A stretch of DNA of 64,000 nucleotides from NCBI RefSeq assembly GCF_001552635.1, contig NZ_BCRO01000011.1, positions 186,001 through 250,000 of the forward strand, in the 5' to 3' direction. A program made the translations under genes and the position numbers. Source of the DNA: Actinomadura hibisca NBRC 15177. Its GTDB lineage: Bacteria; Actinomycetota; Actinomycetes; Streptosporangiales; Streptosporangiaceae. The notes under the pieces are model-generated. The model saw nothing but the letters and a program-made list of their open reading frames with translations. It was not told where the DNA came from and ran no database searches. Below, piece after piece: positions 44,367 through 53,018 of this stretch; positions within the stretch are counted from its first letter, which is position 1, and each line of letters begins with the position of its first letter.

Positions 44367-45128
44367 CTACGGGAGACGGCCCCGCAGGTGCTCCAGCATC
44401 GACACGGCGGGGCGTCCGAGCACCTTCTCCAGGTCAGGGCTCTGGTACTCCATGCTGCCCGCGCGCACCTGGGCGTTGAGCCAGGCCATCGCGCCCGGTC
44501 CGGCGTCGGGGACCTCTCGGTAGGGCACGCCCAGCGCCTCCGCGACGGCGGGGTAGGTCCACAGAGGTCCGGTGAAGTCGTAAGCGCGGCCGATGTGCCC
44601 CTCACCCGTCAGGACGTTCGCCGCCGCCTGGGCCAGGTCGGATCGGAACGCGGTGTTCAGGCCCCGGCCGCCGGTGCTGCTCGTCAGCTCACCGTCGGTG
44701 ACCTGGGGCACGAAGGCGTCGCCGTAGTAGGAGTGGCGCAGGATGGTGTGCGGCAGGCCGCTGGCGGCCAGGGCCTTCTCGGTGACGTGGTGCGCCTCGG
44801 TGGCACCGGCGGCCTGGGTGCCCGCGCCGAGGAGGCTGGTGTAGACGACCGCGCCGGCTCCGGCCTGCTCGGCGGCGGTGATCGCGTTCTGGTGGTGGCG
44901 GATCCGGACGGCCGGGTCCAGCTCCGGCGAGGAGATCAGCAGGAGCCGGTCCGCCCCCGCGAACGCTTCGCGCAGGCTCGCCGGATCGTCGTAGTCGCCC
45001 CGCCGCACCGGCACGCCGTCCGGGGCGCGGGCGGGGTCCCGGACGGCCGCGACCACCTCGGCCCGGTCGGACAGCGCGGCGACGGCCAGGCGGCCGAGCG
45101 CTCCGGAGGCGGCCGAGACAACGATCAT
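44367..45128 (-). CDS. NmrA/QorB-like NAD(P)-binding oxidoreductase
   Basis: A 253-residue atypical short-chain dehydrogenase. The dinucleotide motif SAASGALGRL is at about 5-14, and later LLISSPELDPAVRIRHHQNAI and VVYTSLLG match the NmrA/QorB group. The canonical Tyr-x3-Lys is absent, as usual for this subgroup. It may reduce quinones or act as a redox sensor. ATG 45128 has a GAGGAG RBS; the longer frame is rejected. It is divergent from the anchored alpha/beta hydrolase. Confidence 0.87.
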   Translation of the reverse strand: MIVVSAASGALGRLAVAALSDRAEVVAAVRDPARAPDGVPVRRGDYDDPASLREAFAGADRLLLISSPELDPAVRIRHHQNAITAAEQAGAGAVVYTSLLGAGTQAAGATEAHHVTEKALAASGLPHTILRHSYYGDAFVPQVTDGELTSSTGGRGLNTAFRSDLAQAAANVLTGEGHIGRAYDFTGPLWTYPAVAEALGVPYREVPDAGPGAMAWLNAQVRAGSMEYQSPDLEKVLGRPAVSMLEHLRGRLP

Positions 45129-45176
45129 GACGCTCCTCAGGATGGACGGTCCGCCCATCCAACGCCGTCGAGATCA

Positions 45177-45204
45177 TCCGGTGCCACCGAATTAACGCAC
45201 CGGA
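45177..45204. promoter_or_regulatory. Inverted repeat in divergent promoter region
   Basis: TCCGGTGC (45177-45184) and GCACCGGA (45197-45204) are perfect inverted copies with a 12-bp AT-richer spacer. It lies between the NmrA-like and alpha/beta hydrolase genes, so it may control both. Confidence 0.4.
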
Positions 45205-45250
45205 ACATTTGTCCAAGCCGCCGGTGTGCGGGGCGGGCGACGGTGGCCGC

Positions 45251-46213
45251 ATGGTCACTTCATGGGGAACCGGCGGGTCCGTCCGCCGGAAGCGTCGCGT
45301 CATCGTTCCGGTCGGTCTCCTGCTGGTCGCCGGGCTGCTCGTGGTGAACGCGGTGGTCGTGTCGCGGCAGGAGGCCGACGCCACGGGGGACTCGCTGCTG
45401 TTCGTTGACGGCGGGCGGGTCCACGTTCGTCAGGACGGTCCCGCCGACGGGCCGGTGCTCGTGTTGATCCACGGGCTCGCCGGGTCGACGCGCTGGTGGG
45501 ACTCGCTGGTCCCGCTGCTGGCGAAGTCGCACCGCGTCATCCGGGTCGATCTGCTCGGGCACGGCCGGTCGGCGAAACCGGGCGGCGGGGGTTACACGAT
45601 CCCGGAGCAGGGACGTCGCGTCGGCGCGGTGCTGGACCGGCTCGGCGTCAAGCAGGCCGTGGTGGTCGGGCACTCCACGGGCGGATCGGTCGCCACCGCT
45701 CTCGCGGAGCAGCGCGGTGATCTGGTGGCGGCGCTCGCGCTCCTCGACTCCGGGCCCCGCAGCGACGCCTTCATCTCGGACGGGTTCGTCGGGCGGCTCT
45801 TGTTCGTGCCCGTCGTCGGGCAACTGTTGTGGCGGCTCCGGAGTGACGGGATCGTCCGCCGGGGGTTGAGCACGGCGGTCAGCCGCAGCGGTTACACGAT
45901 CCCTCAGCAGCTCGTCGAGGACGTGCGCGGCATGACCTACCACGCGCTCACCGCGACCTCGCAGGCGTCTGACCGCTACCTGAAGCAACGCCCGCTGCCG
46001 CGTCGCCTGGCGGGCCTCGGCAAGCCGCTGCTGGTGCTCTTCGGCGTGGAGGACCGGCGCTGGCGTGCCTCGTCCGCCGCCGACTACCGCGCCGTGCCCG
46101 GGGCGCGGGTCGAGCTGCTGCCCGGCGTCGGGCACTCCCCCATGCTGGAGGACCCGGCGCGGACCGCCGGACTCCTCGGGGACTTCGCAGCCCACACCGC
46201 GCGAGCGCGGTGA
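45251..46213 (+). CDS. Membrane-anchored alpha/beta hydrolase
   Basis: A 320-residue alpha/beta hydrolase. A basic start (VRRKRR) is followed by a single hydrophobic segment (about 17-37), so it is anchored or secreted with the domain outside. Oxyanion loop HGLAGSTRWWDS, nucleophile elbow VVGHSTGGSVATAL (Ser at about 141), and His in LPGVGHSPMLEDP are visible. ATG 45251 is chosen without a clear RBS. It is convergent with the DUF1801 gene across a strong hairpin. Substrate unknown. Confidence 0.85.
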   Translation: MVTSWGTGGSVRRKRRVIVPVGLLLVAGLLVVNAVVVSRQEADATGDSLLFVDGGRVHVRQDGPADGPVLVLIHGLAGSTRWWDSLVPLLAKSHRVIRVDLLGHGRSAKPGGGGYTIPEQGRRVGAVLDRLGVKQAVVVGHSTGGSVATALAEQRGDLVAALALLDSGPRSDAFISDGFVGRLLFVPVVGQLLWRLRSDGIVRRGLSTAVSRSGYTIPQQLVEDVRGMTYHALTATSQASDRYLKQRPLPRRLAGLGKPLLVLFGVEDRRWRASSAADYRAVPGARVELLPGVGHSPMLEDPARTAGLLGDFAAHTARAR

Positions 46214-46296
46214 ACAGCGGCCACGACGTCTGGCGGGAAGCGCCGCAGGCGTTCTTGGAGATCCTGCTTCAAGGCGAATAACGACGGTACGACGGC

Positions 46297-46328
46297 CGGA
46301 TGCCCGGGAACCGTGTCCCGGGCATCCG
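46297..46328. terminator. Bidirectional hairpin between convergent genes
   Basis: A perfect 13-bp stem (46297-46309 with 46316-46328; arm CGGATGCCCGGGA) and a 6-nt loop lies between the alpha/beta hydrolase and DUF1801 genes. No T-run. Confidence 0.75.
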
Positions 46329-46344
46329 CGGCCATCCGGGCTCT

Positions 46345-46824
46345 TCAGCCCGCCGCCTGCTTCACCAGGGCGCTGATCCGCGCCTCGTTGTCGGCGGTCA
46401 GCTCCGTCAGGGCGAAGGTCGTCGGCCACATCGTGCCGTCGTCGAGGGTGGCCACGTCGTTGAAGCCGAACGTGGCGTAGCGGGTCTTGAACTTCTGCGC
46501 GCTCTGGAAGAAGCAGAGCACCTTGCCGTCCTTGGTGTAGGAGGGCATCCCGTACCAGAGCTTCGGCTGCAGGGCGGGGGCGGCGGCCCGGACGATCTCG
46601 TGCAGGCGCTCGGCGAGCACGCGGTCCCCGTCCTCCATCTCGGCGATCTTGGCGAGCACGTCGCGCTCCGCCTCGGCGGCCTTCTCCGCTGCCTTGCCCG
46701 CCCGGGTGTCGCGGCGCGCGGCCGCCTTCAGCTCCTTCGCGTGCTCCTTCATCGCGGCGCGCTCGTCGTCGGTGAAGCCGTCGAACTTCTTGTCGGTCGC
46801 GGTGGTCTTCGGCGCTGCGCTCAT
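46345..46824 (-). CDS. DUF1801 (YdhG/iron-chaperone-like) protein
   Basis: A 159-residue protein. A charged, helical N-terminus (about 1-60, many Lys, Ala and Glu) precedes the DUF1801 domain, recognised by LQPKLWYGMPSYTKDGKVLCFFQSAQKFKTRYATFGF (about 90-125). The fold is related to yeast frataxin-like YdhG; function unknown. RBS AAGGAG precedes the start. It follows the AhpD-like gene by 57 bp on the same strand. Confidence 0.85.
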   Translation of the reverse strand: MSAAPKTTATDKKFDGFTDDERAAMKEHAKELKAAARRDTRAGKAAEKAAEAERDVLAKIAEMEDGDRVLAERLHEIVRAAAPALQPKLWYGMPSYTKDGKVLCFFQSAQKFKTRYATFGFNDVATLDDGTMWPTTFALTELTADNEARISALVKQAAG

Positions 46825-46881
46825 GATGGTGCTCTCCTTGTGTTCCGTCGTTCGATGGGGTCGGGGCGGGTGCGGGGCGGC

Positions 46882-47337
46882 TCAGCCCCAGGCGCCGGCG
46901 ATCTGGCGGGTGGGGGCGTTGAGGCGGTTGAACAAGTTGGTGACGCCGATCATCAGCAGGATCGCGGCAAGCTGCTTCTCGTCGAAGTAGGTGGCGGCGG
47001 CGTCCCAGGTCGCGTCGTCCACGGCGTCGGTGCGGTCGGCCAGCCGGGTGGCGGCCTCGGCCAGCGCGAGGGCCGCGCGCTCCTCGTCGGTGAAGTAGGG
47101 GGTCTCGCGCCAGGCGACGACGGTGGCCAGCCGCTCCTCGCCCACCCCGGCCTTGCGGGCGGTCTTGACGCCGCCGTCCACGCAGGCGGCGCACCCGTTG
47201 ATCTGGCTGACCCGCAGGTGCACCAGCTCCAGGATCTCCCCGGTCACGCCGCCGGAGTGCACGGCCTTGAAGAGTTCCTGGATGGGCTGCATCGCGCCGG
47301 AGAGGACGACGGCGGGGTTCTGCATCCGAGCCTGCAT
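46882..47337 (-). CDS. AhpD-like carboxymuconolactone decarboxylase family protein
   Basis: A 151-residue all-helical CMD-family protein with the redox CxxC motif in INGCAACVDGGVKTARK (about 50-60), followed by RLATVVAWRETPYFTDEERAALALAEA. The motif is typical of AhpD-like peroxidase partners and related alkylhydroperoxidases. ATG 47337 is favoured (residues before it lack family similarity). It is divergent from the NB-ARC regulator and probably cotranscribed with the DUF1801 gene. Confidence 0.87.
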   Translation of the reverse strand: MQARMQNPAVVLSGAMQPIQELFKAVHSGGVTGEILELVHLRVSQINGCAACVDGGVKTARKAGVGEERLATVVAWRETPYFTDEERAALALAEAATRLADRTDAVDDATWDAAATYFDEKQLAAILLMIGVTNLFNRLNAPTRQIAGAWG

Positions 47338-47420
47338 TTTCGGTCTCTTCTCTGTCGGTGCCCCGTTCCCTCCGGGGCATGACCCCATCACAGCCGCCAG
47401 GGCCTACGATGACGACGGCG

Positions 47421-47440
47421 GTGGGACAGAGTGGGACAGA
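47421..47440. repeat. Tandem 10-bp direct repeat before the NB-ARC regulator
   Basis: GTGGGACAGA occurs twice head to tail (47421-47430, 47431-47440), with a third imperfect copy, GTGGGACGGA, at 47490-47499. They lie in the divergent promoter region of the AhpD-like and NB-ARC genes and may bind the regulator. Confidence 0.5.
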
Positions 47441-47512
47441 CGAGACGGCTCTGAGCAGCGGTTATCCCGTCCCCGGAACTTCCGCCGCCGTGGGACGGAG
47501 AGGCGGGGGACG

Positions 47513-49996
47513 ATGGCGGTGCAACAGCCGACGGGCAAGGGCGACCCGCAGGAGGAGCTGGCGGCCCGGCTCCGTCTGCTCCAAGAGCTGTCGGGACTCG
47601 GCGTGCGCGCCCTCGCGCGGGACACGGGCCTCAGCTCGTCGTCGTTGTCGCGCTACCTCAGCGGCCAGACGTTGCCGCCCTGGCCCGCCGTGCTGGCGCT
47701 CTGCCGCATGGTCAAGCGCGACCCCCGCCCGCTGCGCCCCCTGTGGGAACAAGCCTCCAACGCCCTGCCCGCGCCGCCCAAGACCAGCCGCCAGATCCAT
47801 CCCCCGTCGCCGCCCGCCGGGGTGCCGCGCCCGCCGCGCAACGACCTGCCGCGCGACGCGCCCGACTTCACCGGCCGCGAGGAGCAGCTCGCCGCCGTGC
47901 TCGACGCGGTGCGAAGCGACCGCGTGGTGGCGATCGACGGCATGGCGGGCGTCGGCAAGACCTGCCTGGCGGTGCACGCCGCGCATCAGCTCGCCGCCGA
48001 CTACCCCGACGCCCAGCTCTACGTCGACCTGCACGGCTTCACCGCCGGGCGGGAACCGCTCGGCGCCGACCCCGCGCTGCGCACCCTGCTCGCCGCGCTC
48101 GACGTGCCGTCGGAGCGCATCCCGCAGGAGGGCGGCATCGAGCCGCTGGCCGCCTGCTGGCGGTCGGAGCTGGCGCACCGGCGGGCCGTGGTGGTGCTCG
48201 ACAACGCCGCCGACGCCGACCAGGTCCGCCCGCTGCTCCCCGGCGCGGGCCCGTCCGTCGCGGTGGTCACCAGCCGCAACCGGCTGCTGGGTCTGGACGA
48301 GGTGCCGCCGGTGTCGTTGGAGGCGCTGACCCCGCAGGAGAGCGCCGAGCTGCTGGCCCGCGCCAGCGGCGACCCGGGCGGCCCCGAAGGGCGGCTGGCC
48401 CGCGACCCCGACGCGACCGCCGAGGTGTTGCGGTTGTGCGGGCACCTGCCGCTGGCGTTGCGGCTGGCCGCCGCGCGGCTGCGGCACCGGCCGGGCTGGA
48501 CGGTCGGCATCCTGGTCGAGCGGATGGCCGAGGGCGCGACCGAGTTCGACACCGCGTTCGCCATGTCCGTGCGGCAGCTCGACCGGGCGCGGCAGCGCTT
48601 CTTCCGGCTGCTGGGCCTGGTGCCCGGCTCGACCTTCGACGAGCACGTGGCGGCGGCGCTGGCGGGTGTCCCGCTGCGCGACGCCCGGATGATGCTGGAG
48701 GACCTGCTCGACGCGCACCTCGTCCAGCAGCCCGCCGCAGGCCGCTACCGGCTGCACGACCTGGTCCGCCAGCACGCGCGCCGGGCCGCCGCCGAGCAGG
48801 ACTCCCCCGCCGAGCTGGAGCAGGCGCTGCGCCGGGTGCTCGACTACTACGTGCACGCGGCGGCGGCCGGTGACGCCGCGATGTCGTACCTGCCGCCCAG
48901 CCAGGAGGTCACGGCGGGCCCGCCTCCGGCCGAGCTGCCGACGTTCGCCGACAAGCACGCGGCGCTGTTCTGGTTCGGCACCGAGTACGGCAACCTGATG
49001 TCCGTCTTCGGGGCGGCGGTCGCCGCCGGGGCCGACACGCACGTCTGCGAACTGCCGCGCTTCATGCGGGCCTTCTTCGCGCGACGCTGCGGCACCACGC
49101 ACCTGAACGTCCTGTTCGAGCACTCGCTGGTGGCCGCGCAGCGCTTGGGCGATCCGCTGCAACTGGCCGAGGCGCACAGCGACCTGGGCTTCGCGCGCTA
49201 CAACGCGGGCCGGATGGCGGAGGCGGGCGCCGCCTACGAGGCCGCGGCGCCGCTGGTGTCGGAGGCCGGGAACACCAGGTCAGAGGCCGAACTGACCATG
49301 CGCCGGGGCTACCTGCGCTGGGACGAGGGCAACGTCGAAGAGCCGCTCGACCTGTTCCGGATGGCGGGCGAACTGTACGCGTCCGCGGGCTGCCCGACGG
49401 GCGCGGCGCACGCGAAGGCGTACGAAGCCTGGGCGATGCTGCAACTGGGCCAGCGCGAGCAGGCCGCGCAACTGGCGCGCGCGGCGCTGGACGTCCCGTC
49501 CACCGACCCCGCCTGGCCGCCCACGCTGACGGCCCGGATCACCCTCGGCGTCGCCATCGCCGACGAGGAGCCCGACGCGGCGATGGAGCACCTGGAGCAG
49601 GCGCTCGCGCTGGCCCGCGAGGACGGGCACAAGCACAACGAGGCGTGGTGCCTGAACTGCCTGGGCGTCGCGCTGCGGCGGGCGGGCAGCTTCGAGGAGG
49701 CGCTCGCCGCCCACCGCCGGGCGTTCGCGCTGCTGGACGAGCTGTTCGAGGAGCACTGGAAGATCCATTTCCTCGACGGCTACGCCGAGACCTGCCGCCT
49801 GGCGGGCCTGCCCGACGAGGCCCTGCGGCTGCACCGGCACGCGCTGGAGCTGGCCCCCAGGCTGGGCTATCGGTACGCGGAGGCGCTGGCCCACGAGGGC
49901 ATCGCCGCCGTCCTCGACGAGACGGACCCGGCCACCGCCGCCGAGCACCGCGCGGCCGGTCAGGCCATCGTGCGGGAGCTCGAACCGGCGGGCTGA
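47513..49996 (+). CDS. XRE-NB-ARC-TPR transcriptional regulator
   Basis: An 827-residue multidomain regulator. An XRE-type HTH is at about 20-75 (GVRALARDTGLSSSSLSRYLSG). A linker leads to the NB-ARC ATPase: P-loop GMAGVGKT at 143-150 (Lys149), Walker B RAVVVLDNA, and LPLALRLAAARLR. A winged-helix arm (RYRLHDLVRQHAR) and C-terminal TPRs (about 520-827) follow. Such STAND-type proteins in actinomycetes act as ATP-dependent transcription activators. ATG 47513 has a GGCGGGGGAC RBS. No SARP output domain is present, so DNA binding is by the XRE domain. Target genes unknown. Confidence 0.9.
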   Translation: MAVQQPTGKGDPQEELAARLRLLQELSGLGVRALARDTGLSSSSLSRYLSGQTLPPWPAVLALCRMVKRDPRPLRPLWEQASNALPAPPKTSRQIHPPSPPAGVPRPPRNDLPRDAPDFTGREEQLAAVLDAVRSDRVVAIDGMAGVGKTCLAVHAAHQLAADYPDAQLYVDLHGFTAGREPLGADPALRTLLAALDVPSERIPQEGGIEPLAACWRSELAHRRAVVVLDNAADADQVRPLLPGAGPSVAVVTSRNRLLGLDEVPPVSLEALTPQESAELLARASGDPGGPEGRLARDPDATAEVLRLCGHLPLALRLAAARLRHRPGWTVGILVERMAEGATEFDTAFAMSVRQLDRARQRFFRLLGLVPGSTFDEHVAAALAGVPLRDARMMLEDLLDAHLVQQPAAGRYRLHDLVRQHARRAAAEQDSPAELEQALRRVLDYYVHAAAAGDAAMSYLPPSQEVTAGPPPAELPTFADKHAALFWFGTEYGNLMSVFGAAVAAGADTHVCELPRFMRAFFARRCGTTHLNVLFEHSLVAAQRLGDPLQLAEAHSDLGFARYNAGRMAEAGAAYEAAAPLVSEAGNTRSEAELTMRRGYLRWDEGNVEEPLDLFRMAGELYASAGCPTGAAHAKAYEAWAMLQLGQREQAAQLARAALDVPSTDPAWPPTLTARITLGVAIADEEPDAAMEHLEQALALAREDGHKHNEAWCLNCLGVALRRAGSFEEALAAHRRAFALLDELFEEHWKIHFLDGYAETCRLAGLPDEALRLHRHALELAPRLGYRYAEALAHEGIAAVLDETDPATAAEHRAAGQAIVRELEPAG

Positions 49997-50008
49997 CGCC
50001 AGATCGCC

Positions 50009-50959
50009 TCACTGCATGTTCTGGACCCAGGAGACGTTCAGCGCGGCGGCGAGGCCGACGTGGTGCAGGATCTCCGGACTGCCGTCCTCCAGGTGCAGCA
50101 CCCAGTCGCGGCGTCCGCGCCGGGCCAGCGCGCCCACCCGCTTGCCGTGCTCGTTCCGGATGCCGAACGCCCAGAACGACGACAAGGACTCGGCGACGAG
50201 GGCACCGGCGGGACGGCCGGTCGCGTCGACCACGTCTCCCCCGGGCAGGTCCCCGGACGGCCGGTGCAGCACCGCGCGAGCCGAGCCGTCGGGGGCCAGC
50301 AGGCACAGGTCGGCGGCGCGGCCGTCACCGCCGCGCCGCCGCACGACGAAGACCGGCGTGCCCGCGCTGTCGGCGACCGTCATGAACTCGCGGTCGGCGC
50401 GCGGGGCCCGGGTGGGTCTGGCGTCCTCCTTGAGCGCCCGCCGCTCGGGCAGTTCCGCAGGCCGGTGCCCGGACGGCCGCTCCGACCAGCCGGACCGCAG
50501 CACCGGCCGGCCGTCCTTCCGCGTGACGACGTCGCCCTGGATGCGCAGCGTCGTCCCGCCCTCGGCGGCCAGGAGCTGTTCGGCGAGCCGACGTGCCCGA
50601 CCGCCGATCCGCCGCATGCCCACGGCGATCCCGCCGATCGCCGCCAGCGTGGCCACCGGGAAGACGAAGCTCACCAGGAAGAAGTGGTCGCCGACCAGCC
50701 GGACTCCGCCACGAGGGGTGAGCCGGACCTCGACCTCCTCACCGGGGCTGCCCTTGGGCAGGCTCGCAGTGCCGCTCCGGCCGTCCTCGGTCCGCCACGT
50801 GACCTGGCAGGACCTCGACCGTCCCTTGCTGCAACCCTCGACGCGGGCCACGGCCCGGTCGTCCTTCACGTAGGTGGAGGTCTCGTAGAAGGGCCAGGCA
50901 CAGGCAGCGACGACCACCAGGGCCCCGGTCATGAGCAACAGGAGGCTTCTCAGCGACAT
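50009..50959 (-). CDS. Membrane protein with DUF3592-like region
   Basis: A 316-residue membrane protein. Two hydrophobic segments (about 5-23 and 90-115) flank an extracytoplasmic stretch with two Cys (VEGCSKGRSRSCQVTW) and PGEEVEVRLTPRGG, similar to DUF3592. The long C-terminal part (about 120-316) is cytoplasmic, basic, and ends WVLHLEDGSPEILHHVGLAAALNVSWVQNMQ. No enzymatic motif seen. It is convergent with the NB-ARC gene (12 bp). Function unknown. Confidence 0.75.
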   Translation of the reverse strand: MSLRSLLLLMTGALVVVAACAWPFYETSTYVKDDRAVARVEGCSKGRSRSCQVTWRTEDGRSGTASLPKGSPGEEVEVRLTPRGGVRLVGDHFFLVSFVFPVATLAAIGGIAVGMRRIGGRARRLAEQLLAAEGGTTLRIQGDVVTRKDGRPVLRSGWSERPSGHRPAELPERRALKEDARPTRAPRADREFMTVADSAGTPVFVVRRRGGDGRAADLCLLAPDGSARAVLHRPSGDLPGGDVVDATGRPAGALVAESLSSFWAFGIRNEHGKRVGALARRGRRDWVLHLEDGSPEILHHVGLAAALNVSWVQNMQ

Positions 50960-51001
50960 GGGAGCTTGGACGCCGCTGTGGGAGAAGCGGTTTCGCCGGG
51001 A

Positions 51002-51298
51002 TCAGGGACGTGGTGATTCGCGGGTCCAGGGACGTTCGTCGCGACGGCGGCCCATCGCGGCGGCGCAGCGCGGGCACAAGCGCTGGATGTAGTCGGCCGA
51101 GCCGCCCGACTCCGGCTGGACGTCCTGCCAGGCGACGTGCGGGAAGCGCAGCAGGCGGCTGCGGCTGAGCGCCAGCCCGCACAGCGTCTGGTTCGTTCCC
51201 TGGAGCCAGGCGTGGGCTTCGCCGGAGGGGAGGCGCTGGCCGTCGGGGTCCGTCCAGGTGCCCGAGGCCGCCACCGATGCCTGCTTGGTCTTGGCCAT
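51002..51298 (-). CDS. Small hypothetical protein with CPRC motif
   Basis: A 98-residue basic protein. TLCGLALSRSRLLRFPHVAWQDV and, 25 residues on, LCPRCAAAMGRRR give Cys/His spacing that could bind zinc. ATG 51298 has an AGGGAGGT RBS; the longer frame upstream is not gene-like. It stands 42 bp downstream of the membrane protein start, on the same strand. No named family recognised. Confidence 0.65.
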   Translation of the reverse strand: MAKTKQASVAASGTWTDPDGQRLPSGEAHAWLQGTNQTLCGLALSRSRLLRFPHVAWQDVQPESGGSADYIQRLCPRCAAAMGRRRDERPWTRESPRP

Positions 51299-51374
51299 CG
51301 GGACCACCTCCCTGAGGATCAGTAGGACGGCGCGGCGGAGGAACGCATCCCTCCCCCGCGCCGGTCCTCCGGAG

Positions 51375-51569
51375 TCACGAGCCGGTGAGTTCTTCCCGGC
51401 TGATGCCCTGCTCGGCCATCTTGTCCTCCAGCTCCGCGCCGAGCGAGGGACGCGTGTCGGGCTTGCGCCTGGGCTTCTCGGCGGCCCGGCGGTCCGGGTC
51501 ACCGCCTGGACGCGTCACGACCTGGTCGGCGTCGCGGGTCTTCGGGTTGTTCTCTTCGGGCGTGGTCAT
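51375..51569 (-). CDS. Small disordered hypothetical protein
   Basis: A 64-residue charged protein (MTTPEENNPKTRDADQVV..., ending MAEQGISREELTGS) with few hydrophobic residues, so likely disordered except a short C-terminal helix. An AAGGGG RBS precedes ATG 51569. No function can be assigned. It is one of three adjacent small minus-strand genes. Confidence 0.6.
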   Translation of the reverse strand: MTTPEENNPKTRDADQVVTRPGGDPDRRAAEKPRRKPDTRPSLGAELEDKMAEQGISREELTGS

Positions 51570-51632
51570 GCTGGTCCCCCTTGGCGGCCCGTCCTGGGGC
51601 GGCGGGCCGGTCGTGCAAATCGGTGCTGCGGG

Positions 51633-51920
51633 CTAGTCGCGCGGAACGTCGTCGTCCTCGTCACCGCCACGGGCGAGGGCGGGGTCGATGTTGTCGGGCA
51701 CCGGCTGCCCCTCGGTGCGGCCGAAGCCGCCCGCGGGCTGGCCCCCACCCGTCGTGCCCGTTCCGCCGATCATGCCCGCGGTGTCGGCGTCGGCCTCCTC
51801 GCGCGAGATGTGGCGCGTCGCGCGGACGCCGGGACGGCGGTTCCGAAAGCGCGGGTCGTCCTCGGCGTGGCTGGCCAGCTCCTCGGCGAGCTCTCCGGGG
51901 TCCTTCTCGTTTCGGTCCAT
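51633..51920 (-). CDS. Small acidic hypothetical protein
   Basis: A 95-residue acidic protein with a Gly/Thr-rich centre (GGTGTTGGGQPAGG) and acidic end (GGDEDDDVPRD); probably disordered. ATG 51920 has a weak upstream AG-rich stretch. A near-perfect 26-bp palindrome lies 45 bp upstream, so its expression is probably controlled. Function unknown. Confidence 0.6.
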   Translation of the reverse strand: MDRNEKDPGELAEELASHAEDDPRFRNRRPGVRATRHISREEADADTAGMIGGTGTTGGGQPAGGFGRTEGQPVPDNIDPALARGGDEDDDVPRD

Positions 51921-51964
51921 ACCGGCCGCCTACCCGCTCGATCGCGGGATACGCGCGCCCCAAA

Positions 51965-51990
51965 CGGCAAATACATGCATGTACTTGCCG
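51965..51990. promoter_or_regulatory. 26-bp palindromic operator candidate
   Basis: The site reads CGGCAA-A-TACATGCATGTA-C-TTGCCG, with a single mismatched pair (A/C). It lies between the small acidic protein gene (start 51920) and the end of the BASS transporter gene. It is the most AT-rich stretch nearby. Confidence 0.6.
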
Positions 51991-52014
51991 ATTGCGGTGG
52001 AAAGCGGACGTAGA

Positions 52015-53013
52015 TCAGGCGGGAGCCGGGACCGGCTCGGCGGCGGGCGCGGGCACGGCCGCCGCCGAGCGCTGCGCGATCCAGGCGCACACCAGCAGCT
52101 GGAGCTGGTGGTAGAGCATCAGCGGCAGCACGATCAGACCGACGTCCCCGCCCGCGAACAGCACCGACGCCATCGGCAGCCCGCTGGCCAGGCTCTTCTG
52201 CGAGCCGCAGAACAGCACCGCCACGCGGTCCTCTCGCGACAAGCCCAAGCGGCGCGCCAGCACCCTGGCGGCTCCCAGCGCCGCCGCGAGCAGCGCCGCG
52301 ACGACCAGGAGCAGCACCGCCAGCCGCGACGGTTCGAGCCGGTGCCAGACCCCCGCCACGATCCCCTGGCTGAACGCCGCGTACACCACCAGCAGGATGA
52401 CGCCCCGGTCGAACAGGCCCAGCCGCTTGCCGTGCGCGCGCACCCGGTCCCCGATCCAGCGCTGGGCGAGCTGCCCGAGCAGGAACGGCAGCAGCAGGCG
52501 CAGCACGATGCCGCCGAGCGAGTCCAGCGGCGACCCGGCCGCGCCGCCGCCGGTGGCGAGCAGCAGCGCCGTCAGCAGCGGGGTCAGCACGACGCCCAGC
52601 ACGTTCGACAACGAGGCCGCGCAGATGGCCGTCGCCTCGTCGCCCCGCGCGATGCCGGTCAGCGTGACCGACGACTGCACCGTGGACGGCAGCGCGCACA
52701 GGAACACCACGCCCGCGTACAACCGCGCGTCCAGCACGGCCGGGACCAGCGGCGCGCACACCAGCGCCAGCAGCGGGAACAGGCCGAACGTGAGCACGAC
52801 GATCGCGACCTGCGGCCGCCAGCGCCGCAATCCCGCCAGCGCGCGGGCCGTGGGCAGCTTGGCGCCGTACAGGAAGAACACCAGCGTGATCGCGACCGTC
52901 ACGACGCCGTCCAGGACGGCCGCCGCCTGGCCGCGCGCCGGGACCAGCGCGGCCAGGCCCGCCGTCAGGGCGATCGACGCCACGTAGGGGTCGAGCTTGA
53001 ACCGGGCCGCCAC
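52015..53013 (-). CDS. Bile acid:sodium symporter (BASS) family transporter
   Basis: A 332-residue membrane protein with about ten hydrophobic helices. Family motifs include LFFLYG (as LVFFLYGAKLPTARA), CALPSTVQSSVTLTGIARGDEATAICAASLSNVLG across helices 4-5, and CGSQKSLASGLPMASVLF in helix 9. BASS proteins carry organic acids with sodium. Start is GTG 53013, 5 bp after the stop of the isocitrate-lyase-like gene, with no strong RBS, implying coupling. The upstream enzyme may make or use the transported acid. Confidence 0.86.
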   Translation of the reverse strand: MAARFKLDPYVASIALTAGLAALVPARGQAAAVLDGVVTVAITLVFFLYGAKLPTARALAGLRRWRPQVAIVVLTFGLFPLLALVCAPLVPAVLDARLYAGVVFLCALPSTVQSSVTLTGIARGDEATAICAASLSNVLGVVLTPLLTALLLATGGGAAGSPLDSLGGIVLRLLLPFLLGQLAQRWIGDRVRAHGKRLGLFDRGVILLVVYAAFSQGIVAGVWHRLEPSRLAVLLLVVAALLAAALGAARVLARRLGLSREDRVAVLFCGSQKSLASGLPMASVLFAGGDVGLIVLPLMLYHQLQLLVCAWIAQRSAAAVPAPAAEPVPAPA

Positions 53014-53018
53014 GGCGG

